Below are positions 58,322 through 64,000 of a stretch of 64,000 bases of DNA, piece by piece. Below the pieces are notes generated by a model. The model was not told the origin of the DNA and searched no databases. It was given only the letters and a program-made list of their open reading frames with translations. The stretch is from Marinobacter salsuginis. Lineage in GTDB: Bacteria; Pseudomonadota; Gammaproteobacteria; Pseudomonadales; Oleiphilaceae. The first letter of the stretch is position 1. Each line of letters begins with the position of its first letter. The position numbers and the translations under genes are program-made. Where the stretch lies: positions 124,001-188,000 of the forward strand of contig NZ_BGZH01000001.1 of assembly GCF_009617755.1 (NCBI RefSeq), written 5' to 3'.

Positions 58322-59323
58322 TCACCCGGGCAGGAAGTCAATCGGAAATCTGACCTTCCGGGCTTCAACACTGTCAGCCCCGAAATTGAACAGCCTCACC
58401 CGCATGGCAATCCGCTGCTCGAGTTTGGGATGTTCAAGCTCTGAGCTGACCACCTCACAGGCTGAGACGGAGCCATCAGGCTCGATGACCAGTTCGAGCA
58501 AAACCTTGCCTTCCAGAGTCGGGTCCTGCCGCAGTTCCCGCTGGTACATGGAATAGAGCGCCGATTTCTGGGCATCGAAGACCTTCCGGATATTGCTCAT
58601 TGCCCGTTCGCCGACCGATGGCTGGGCCTTCACGGGTTTCGCAGCCACTTCCCGGGGTTCCTCCACCGGCGCATCCACTGTTTTGACTTCATGTTCGGCC
58701 ACAGCGACGCTTGTCTCCGGGGCGGTGGCGTCGGCAACACCACCACTGCCAGCCAGAACCTGCTTCGAGTCCGTGGTTGTTCTGTTTCGTTCCACGGCGT
58801 CCGTCTGTGTATTGACCTCAAACTCCCTGGCTGGTGCCTGTTCGGGCGACCTCAGTGAAGCCAGTTTGTCTCTCATGGCAAGCAGGCCGAACCGGGATGC
58901 TTTCTCCCGCGCCTGCTCGGCGGTCTGTTTCGGCTCCGGCACGGATTCAGCCTTAGGCTTGGTTTCCGGTTTCGGGGCAGGCGCAGGATCCGGCTCAACC
59001 CTCGCGACCTCCGGTTCCGGCTGCTTTGGCTTCTCTTTCACTACTTCCGGTTCTGGCTCGGGCTCGGGCTCAGGTTCCGGCTGGACCGGCTCCGGTGGCA
59101 TGACAGGTTTCGGCTTTTCCACCAGGCGCGCTAGCCGGGGCGGCACCTTTTCGGCCTCACTGCGTTCAATCTCCGGCACTTCCAGCATCGGGACCAGCAA
59201 CGCCGGCGGCAGAAACAGCGCCAGCATCACCACCACGATAACCGCGAATCTTCGACGTTCGCCGAGGTCACTGTTCCATGGCAGGCCCGAACCCGCCAAC
59301 GGGGAATGTGCGTTCTCAGCCAT
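58322..59323 (-). CDS. TonB/AgmX-like energy-transducer protein
   Basis: A 333-residue protein anchored by one N-terminal helix (about 28-46, FAVIVVVMLALFLPP), with a Pro/Glu-rich periplasmic spacer (EPEPEPEPEPE near 85-95) and a C-terminal AgmX/PglI (TonB-like) domain (LEGKVLLELVIEPDGSVSACEVVSSELEHPKLEQ). ATG 59323 has GGGGAGG 6 nt upstream; the longer frame is unsupported. Start overlaps the upstream exbD stop by 8 nt. It should transmit force from the ExbB/ExbD-like motor across the periplasm. In Myxococcus, GltG and GltJ carry this domain. Confidence 0.87.
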   Translation of the reverse strand: MAENAHSPLAGSGLPWNSDLGERRRFAVIVVVMLALFLPPALLVPMLEVPEIERSEAEKVPPRLARLVEKPKPVMPPEPVQPEPEPEPEPEPEVVKEKPKQPEPEVARVEPDPAPAPKPETKPKAESVPEPKQTAEQAREKASRFGLLAMRDKLASLRSPEQAPAREFEVNTQTDAVERNRTTTDSKQVLAGSGGVADATAPETSVAVAEHEVKTVDAPVEEPREVAAKPVKAQPSVGERAMSNIRKVFDAQKSALYSMYQRELRQDPTLEGKVLLELVIEPDGSVSACEVVSSELEHPKLEQRIAMRVRLFNFGADSVEARKVRFPIDFLPG

Positions 59324-59804
59324 TGCGGACCTCCCCTTCCACGGCCAGACGCACCCGCCGATATTGTTCATCCACACAGGTCTGCATGACCTTGCGAAGC
59401 AGCCGATAATCGGTATCCCGCCCAGCCATAATGGTCACCTCAAGCCCCTCCTCCGGGATTTCGGACCAGCGATTACGGCGCCAGGAAAGCTCTTCCGAAA
59501 GGCCGGAGATATAGGTGTCACCGGTCTCGATACCCTCCAGTCTTGCCACTTCGCTGCCCTGGACCAGAATGGCATTGCCCGTTACCTGAACTGTCAGGCT
59601 CTCAACAGCCTCCTGTTGGGCCGTGGACTTGGGCAATGGCACATCTGCGGTGTTCTGCATCACTTTCACATCCGAGGAATTCACCATCAGGAAAAAAACC
59701 AGGATGGTGAAGATGTCCATCAGCGATACCAGGTTCAGACCACCGGGCTTGTGCATCCGGCCGTAATGCCGATGAATTCTTTTCGCCTTGCGGGACGTTT
59801 TCAT
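59316..59804 (-). CDS. ExbD/TolR-like protein 2 (with conserved Asp)
   Basis: A 162-residue biopolymer-transport protein with one helix. The proton-carrying Asp is kept as D30 in LNLVSLMDIFTILVFFLM. The C-terminal periplasmic domain has VQVTGNAILVQG and DTDYRLLRKVMQTCVDEQYRRVRLAV. Overlaps the other ExbD-like gene by 4 nt. One of two different ExbD-like subunits in the operon. Confidence 0.92.
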   Translation of the reverse strand: MKTSRKAKRIHRHYGRMHKPGGLNLVSLMDIFTILVFFLMVNSSDVKVMQNTADVPLPKSTAQQEAVESLTVQVTGNAILVQGSEVARLEGIETGDTYISGLSEELSWRRNRWSEIPEEGLEVTIMAGRDTDYRLLRKVMQTCVDEQYRRVRLAVEGEVRNG

Positions 59805-60331
59805 GCCCCCTCTCCTGCTTGGGCACTGGCGTTTGCCGCAAGTTGTCTGTCTTCAGGCGCATCCATCAGAGAGACATCAGGAAACAGCTCCCCCTCCACC
59901 ACGCTAGCCGCAACAACGGCGGGATACGAGCGAACGGTATCCATTGCCGTAACCAGTGTCTGGTAATCGATGTCCGGTCCTACCTCCAGCACCACGTCGG
60001 TTTTATCCGGCACCCGATTCTTGATCTGGCGTAGAACCGCTCGGAGACCCTCGAAATCCTGCCCCTGCTGATCCACGGGAAGCACCCGGATCAGACCTCG
60101 ACTGCTATCTGCGATCTCGATACCTTCCGGAATGAGGGTAACAACAAGCCGTAACTCCTCTGGCTCCGGTGTCTGCCCTGCTTCCATACCCGGAAAATTC
60201 AGCTCGATCATCCGGACCTGGCTGAACACCATGCCAAGCAGCAAAACCGGAACCAACACAATCATGAGATTTAGAAAGGCGGTGATATCCAGTTCCGGCG
60301 ATGTACTTAACCTGCGGTGACGGCGTCTCAT
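59801..60331 (-). CDS. ExbD/TolR-like protein 1 (Asn in place of the helix Asp)
   Basis: A 176-residue ExbD-like protein. The helix reads ITAFLNLMIVLVPVLL; aligned with ExbD (VTPFIDVMLVL), N21 stands where the essential Asp should be. The periplasmic domain has DKTDVVLEVGPDIDYQTLVTAMDTVRSYPAV. It begins 9 bp after the ExbB-like stop. Probably forms a mixed dimer with ExbD-like 2. Confidence 0.9.
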   Translation of the reverse strand: MRRRHRRLSTSPELDITAFLNLMIVLVPVLLLGMVFSQVRMIELNFPGMEAGQTPEPEELRLVVTLIPEGIEIADSSRGLIRVLPVDQQGQDFEGLRAVLRQIKNRVPDKTDVVLEVGPDIDYQTLVTAMDTVRSYPAVVAASVVEGELFPDVSLMDAPEDRQLAANASAQAGEGA

Positions 60332-60340
60332 GGCATCGAC

Positions 60341-61012
60341 TCAGGCAGCGGATGGCCGGGCGGCACTGCCCGCAACAGGGGTCGAACCAGAATCAGAGAC
60401 CATGTTAAGCAACTTCACGCCGGCCATCTCGAAACTGTCCACAATCTCATTGGTCCGTGTTTGCAGTACTGCATGGAACATGAGCAGAGGGATAGCCGAC
60501 ATCAGACCGAAGGCTGTGGTATTCATGGCCACTGAAATACTCTCGGACAGCAAGCTGGCTTTCTGGGAAGGGTCTGCCGCAGCCACTGCGGTAAACGCCG
60601 CAATAAGACCAATAATGGTTCCCAGCAGGCCAAGCAGAGTGGCGATATTGGCAAGGGTCGCCAGGTATTGGGTGCGTTTCTCCAGGCGCGGCAGTACTTC
60701 CATCAAGCCTTCTTCCATGGCGCATTCAATATCCTCTCGCCGGCTGTTGCTAAGCAACCGGCCGATCCCGGCGCCGATGATCGAGGCAATCGCACTATCG
60801 GAATTAGTGGCCGCTTTCATGGCCCGCTGATAATCCCGCTTCCTGAGTAGCGGCAGGATGCCTTGCTCGAAGGCAATCCGGTTGCGCCGTCTCATCGCCG
60901 AGAGATAGAAGAACCGTTCCAGAGTGATGGCCAGCCCCAACGCCAGTACGATGGCAATGGGGTACATGAAAGGCCCGCCTTCCTGGAAAAAACGTACGAT
61001 GGTGTCCAGCAT
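60341..61012 (-). CDS. ExbB/TolQ/MotA-type proton channel
   Basis: A 223-residue three-helix channel protein: helix 1 about 15-37 (MYPIAIVLALGLAITLERFFYL), helix 2 about 118-145 (LATLLGLLGTIIGLIAAFTAV), helix 3 about 160-190 (MNTTAFGLMSAIPLLMFHAV). The conserved LGTIIGLIAAF signature is clear. With two ExbD-like proteins it should form a proton-driven motor in the inner membrane. Not the tolQ of the tol-pal operon, as tolA, tolB and pal are absent. Confidence 0.92.
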   Translation of the reverse strand: MLDTIVRFFQEGGPFMYPIAIVLALGLAITLERFFYLSAMRRRNRIAFEQGILPLLRKRDYQRAMKAATNSDSAIASIIGAGIGRLLSNSRREDIECAMEEGLMEVLPRLEKRTQYLATLANIATLLGLLGTIIGLIAAFTAVAAADPSQKASLLSESISVAMNTTAFGLMSAIPLLMFHAVLQTRTNEIVDSFEMAGVKLLNMVSDSGSTPVAGSAARPSAA

Positions 61013-61028
61013 GATTATTCTCCCGTTA

Positions 61029-61376
61029 TTACTGCGCAGTCACCGCTGAGCCCCCAAGGGGACTCAGGATCAGAGGGTTGAGGTTTTCTCGGAACAGACG
61101 GTGTCGCTCCAGGGCGACCGGATCAGCCGGACGCACCAGTTCCGGCGCTTCATCATTCAGATCTGCCCTTGGTCTCCGTGGCAAGCTTGGCGCCTGCCAG
61201 GGCAATATGTAGAGTACCCGGGGCTCGTCTTCGCCAAGACTTGCAGACAGGCCTTCAACACTGAGCCGGACCGTGTCACCCTGATCCGCCTGTACCGGCG
61301 TAATAACCAGTATCTGAAGGCCTGCAAACACCAGTGCGGCAAAGACAGCTTTGGCGGCTTTTTGGATTTCAACCAT
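61029..61376 (-). CDS. Small secreted protein of unknown function in the motor operon
   Basis: Not recognised. A 115-residue protein with a signal peptide (MVEIQKAAKAVFAALVFAGLQILVITPVQA-DQ). The mature ~85 residues contain VLYILPWQAPSLPRRPRADL and a charged RHRLFRENLNPLILSP end; no Cys. It sits 0-16 bp from its operon neighbours, so it probably serves the same envelope complex. Confidence 0.78.
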   Translation of the reverse strand: MVEIQKAAKAVFAALVFAGLQILVITPVQADQGDTVRLSVEGLSASLGEDEPRVLYILPWQAPSLPRRPRADLNDEAPELVRPADPVALERHRLFRENLNPLILSPLGGSAVTAQ

Positions 61377-61862
61377 TTATTCCAGCCTCCGTTCCAGATC
61401 CGCAATCCAGCCGGCCACTTGTTGGTCGTCTTCTTCCGTCAGCTCCCGGTAACGGCTGTAATGCACAAGGGCTGTTTCCAGATCCAGCAGATAGAGTTCA
61501 GCGATTACCGCCAAATTGAAATGCAGCTCCGCCACATCTGGTGAATGGACGAGGCCTGCTTTCAACAACTTGGCCGCTTCTGCGAACCGGTGCTGGTCCT
61601 TGAGCACGAGCGCCAGATTGTTCACGGTTACAGCGTTGGTCGGGTCCAACTCCACGGCTTTTTTCCAGGCCTTTACAGCCGTCCCTTTCCGGCCCTCTTC
61701 GAAAGCCGTGCGACCTTCTTTTTCAAACTTTGCGGCCAGTTCCGGATCCGTCTTGACGGATTCCTCGGGCTGCCGGATTTCCTGACCGGCACAACCACCC
61801 AGCACCAAGAGCAAAAGGAGTACTGAGCGCAGTGCTGTTTTAGGAAATGGATTAAACGCCAT
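61377..61862 (-). CDS. TPR lipoprotein
   Basis: A 161-residue lipoprotein: the signal ends LVLGGC (lipobox), giving a lipidated Cys. After a short linker come two to three TPR units (EGRTAFEEGRKGTAVKAWKKAVELDP; NLALVLKDQHRFAEAAKLLKAGL; NLAVIAELYLLDLETALVHYSRY). Gln follows the Cys pair (CAGQ), so outer-membrane sorting is likely. Overlaps the large TPR gene by 11 nt. Size and plan recall GltE of the Myxococcus Glt complex. Confidence 0.87.
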   Translation of the reverse strand: MAFNPFPKTALRSVLLLLLVLGGCAGQEIRQPEESVKTDPELAAKFEKEGRTAFEEGRKGTAVKAWKKAVELDPTNAVTVNNLALVLKDQHRFAEAAKLLKAGLVHSPDVAELHFNLAVIAELYLLDLETALVHYSRYRELTEEDDQQVAGWIADLERRLE

Positions 61863-64000
61863 CTTTCGACCTCATGTTCCAACTGAGCCATTTGACGCTT
61901 CGCTCGTAACGGCCCGGATGCAGTTCCGCAAGAACGCCAAGGCTTCGCCCGATCCAGGCATCGTAGCCTTCCGATGCGATCCGGCGGTGGTTTTCGGTGT
62001 GCAGTTGAATCGCCTTTTCTTCGAAAGGGTAAGCCTCCTCTTCCAGCAACATCTGGTACTGCATGGCCTCAAGCTCATTCAGGTCCGAAGGGATGGTTGA
62101 GGTCATCAGGTCTTTGGCCAGGCCCCGGTAGAGCTCTGCCCTGCGGAACAAAGACTCAGACAGAACGCGCGCTCCACCGAGGGCTTCGGCATCGAGAAAT
62201 CGCTGTCTGGCCGCTTCCAGGGCCTTCTGTTTGCGGTCCAATGATTGTTCCAGAGGCTGGCTCAGGCTGATACTGGTGAACACCGCTGCTGCCCGGGCGC
62301 CAAGCACCAGGGATGCACGGGATGACCACTCAAGTGTGTCTGCACTGTGCCAGGCACTGTCCAGCTCTGCCTGAACCAGGGCTTCCCGCCAGGAGTCCGG
62401 ATCGTCACCCGTCTCTACCAGGCGATAACGGAATGTCTGAAGCCGCTCATGCTCAGATCCGTCGGCAGCTTCCGGACCCGTTGCAAGGTAATCCACGTAC
62501 AGGGCATTCCGTTCGGCAATATTTCCGGCCTCATTCAGCAATTCTGCGGCGCGCATCCGCAGGCCCCAGGGGTTGGCGCTATTGTCAGCGGCCTGAAGTA
62601 ATTCTGATGCAGCCCGGGTTGGTTTATCGGACTGAATCCAGGCATGTACCAGCTTGTCACTGATACCCGCAGCCAGTTCGTGTTGCGGGTGGTCGGCACG
62701 AAACTCCTGCAGGTCCGCCACAGCGGCTGCCCAGTCTGATGCCTTCAGCAAGGTATTGGCGGCGTCGTACCGTGCCCGAATGGCGATTTCCGAGCCGGGT
62801 AACACTGAATCAACCCGCCGGAAGTGACCTACAGCCTCTCTGAACCTGCCGCGAGCGGCTGCCATCTCTCCCTGGCGATAGACCGCCGTCGCCAGTTGCC
62901 GGCGAACGGCCGCCCGCTGTTCGTCGGTCACATCTTCTAGCTGATCGCCCTCCGCAAGATCCAGCGCCTGATTCCAGGCCCGCTCTGCCAACCCATACTC
63001 ACCTTCCTTCTGGCGAATCCGGGCCGTCACCTGCCAGGCTGTATATTGCTCCGCCGGCGATGCCCCGGCTGCCGTGAGAACCTGCGACGCGTAATGCAGT
63101 GCCCGCTCATGGTTGCCTACTGCAAGCCAGCGGGAGCCCAGATCCGCCATGAGGCCTGAAATCCGGGCATCATCGGCGAAACGCTTTTCAAAGCGATTGG
63201 CCTCGTTTGATAGATCCTGCAGTTCGGGCCTGAATTCAGCAGTCGGGAGCTTTTGGTCGACACCATCTCTTAACAGGATGACTGCGGCCCAGGCAGCATC
63301 AGCCGCCTCGTTGTAACCGGGCGCTTCGTAGGCAGCCTTTCGAAAGTTCACCAGCGCCTTCGCAAACTGCCCTGCCTGAAGTCGAGCATCTCCGGCTAGG
63401 CGCAGGATCTCTCCACTCTGAGCTACCCTGGGCGACAGTCCTTCATAGTAGGCAGCGGCAATTGCAAAGGCCTTACCGGAAGCTGCAACCTGCCCCTGTT
63501 CCGCCGCGCGGCCACCCAGGTCATAGTGATAGTCGGCCAGGCGCTTGCTGTAACTCCGCCATTTGTCGCTCTGGTCCCCACTCAGCTCAGCAAAGGCCGA
63601 TTCCGCCCCATAAGTCTCAACGAATCGAGCCCGGGCAGCGCGAACCTGCTCAACGTCACCGGCTGTCTGCCAGACATCCACCACCTGCAACAGGAAGGCT
63701 GGAACCGAGTTGTGATTGGGAGAATACTCAATGAAGGCCGTGTTGGCTGCGACACTGCCCCGGGTGTCTCCAAGGATGGCGTAATAGTCAGCGAGGCGGT
63801 CAAACAGAAGATGCTCCCAGGGACGCGGCCGTTCTCTATCCAGCCAGGAAATCAGGGTGTCCGGGCCACTGTTTCGTGCGGCCATCAATGCCAGGACACG
63901 AAAGGTATCGTCGATGGTATCAACGCTGGACTCACTGACCGACTCCAGGCTCTGTTCCTGCGGCAAAAACTCATCCAGAACCTCAACGAAGGTTGCGGCA
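61852..64000 (-). CDS. Large TPR protein (5' end beyond window)
   Basis: At least 716 residues of helical repeat protein. The frame is open to the last base of the window, and no Met is seen upstream of a TTG at 63966, so the true start lies outside. TPR-like units are spaced along the whole length (YHYDLGGRAAEQGQVAASGKAFAIAAAYYEGL; LRLAGDARLQAGQFAKALVNFRKAAYEAPG; and others). Probably a periplasmic scaffold. In composition it resembles GltD/AgmU of Myxococcus. First visible gene of the operon. Confidence 0.87.
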   Translation of the reverse strand, partial: AATFVEVLDEFLPQEQSLESVSESSVDTIDDTFRVLALMAARNSGPDTLISWLDRERPRPWEHLLFDRLADYYAILGDTRGSVAANTAFIEYSPNHNSVPAFLLQVVDVWQTAGDVEQVRAARARFVETYGAESAFAELSGDQSDKWRSYSKRLADYHYDLGGRAAEQGQVAASGKAFAIAAAYYEGLSPRVAQSGEILRLAGDARLQAGQFAKALVNFRKAAYEAPGYNEAADAAWAAVILLRDGVDQKLPTAEFRPELQDLSNEANRFEKRFADDARISGLMADLGSRWLAVGNHERALHYASQVLTAAGASPAEQYTAWQVTARIRQKEGEYGLAERAWNQALDLAEGDQLEDVTDEQRAAVRRQLATAVYRQGEMAAARGRFREAVGHFRRVDSVLPGSEIAIRARYDAANTLLKASDWAAAVADLQEFRADHPQHELAAGISDKLVHAWIQSDKPTRAASELLQAADNSANPWGLRMRAAELLNEAGNIAERNALYVDYLATGPEAADGSEHERLQTFRYRLVETGDDPDSWREALVQAELDSAWHSADTLEWSSRASLVLGARAAAVFTSISLSQPLEQSLDRKQKALEAARQRFLDAEALGGARVLSESLFRRAELYRGLAKDLMTSTIPSDLNELEAMQYQMLLEEEAYPFEEKAIQLHTENHRRIASEGYDAWIGRSLGVLAELHPGRYERSVKWLSWNMRSKDGV

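Noticed and set aside
60341..61012. tolQ of the tol-pal operon
   Set aside because: No tolA, tolB, pal or ybgC beside it; two ExbD-like genes and TPR proteins follow a different plan.

Overview
The window is a 64 kb piece of chromosome from a marine gammaproteobacterium. It is most like Marinobacter or a near relative, judged from protein sequence character, from Pseudomonas-like gene neighbourhoods (metZ-purF-cvpA-dedD-folC-accD; fimV-asd-leuBDC; pabB-thrH-cysH-cysB) and from the mix of housekeeping and lipid genes. It is almost entirely core genome. I see no rRNA, tRNA, prophage, CRISPR array, plasmid origin or intact insertion sequence. Many long ORFs can be drawn opposite real genes because the DNA is GC-rich; these are shadows.

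Layout. 1-20.8 kb is a long minus-strand block: ftsK (3' end cut off), metZ, purF, cvpA, a SPOR protein, folC, accD, trpA, trpB, trpF, truA, fimV, asd, leuB, leuD, leuC. It covers methionine, purine, folate, fatty-acid, tryptophan, lysine/threonine and leucine synthesis plus the polar hub protein FimV. 20.8-24.4 kb holds a LysR regulator, an MFS transporter, aroC and three copies of an unusual hairpin element. 24.4-33.1 kb (minus) runs prmB, a patatin, DUF4892, an alpha/beta hydrolase, PilZ, holB, a TgpA-type transglutaminase and DUF58. 33.3-35.7 kb carries three secreted proteins of unknown function. 35.9-42.9 kb holds pabB, thrH, cysH, cysB and a large MalT-like regulator, followed by a candidate small RNA with a perfect CRP-type site. 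43.1-51.7 kb carries dinG, gspB, gspA, a DUF3336 patatin, an MlaA-like protein, a thioesterase and a FabH-like synthase. 51.9-58.3 kb carries hrpA, fadD and a MaoC/PhaJ hydratase. 58.3-64 kb is a minus-strand operon of a TonB/AgmX-like protein, two ExbD-like proteins, an ExbB/TolQ-like protein, a small secreted protein, a TPR lipoprotein and a large TPR protein cut by the window end.

Most interesting signals. (1) Three elements at 20816-20918, 20958-21062 and 23144-23258 share a 55-nt core enclosed by long, near-perfect inverted arms whose sequence differs completely from copy to copy. Read as RNA, each core folds into two tandem hairpins with ANGGA hexaloops, the form bound by CsrA/RsmA, and both stems change in a compensatory way between copies. 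The layout resembles the described TwoAYGGAY RNA motif, but the variable arms and the local clustering look unexplained. (2) A probable orphan small RNA at about 42986-43119 has a perfect TGTGA-N6-TCACA site upstream, GAAA-capped stems and a rho-independent terminator. (3) The right-end operon resembles in composition the Agl-Glt trans-envelope motor of Myxococcus, and one of its two ExbD-like subunits has Asn where the proton-carrying Asp should be.

All calls come from reading the sequence. No database search or folding program was run.
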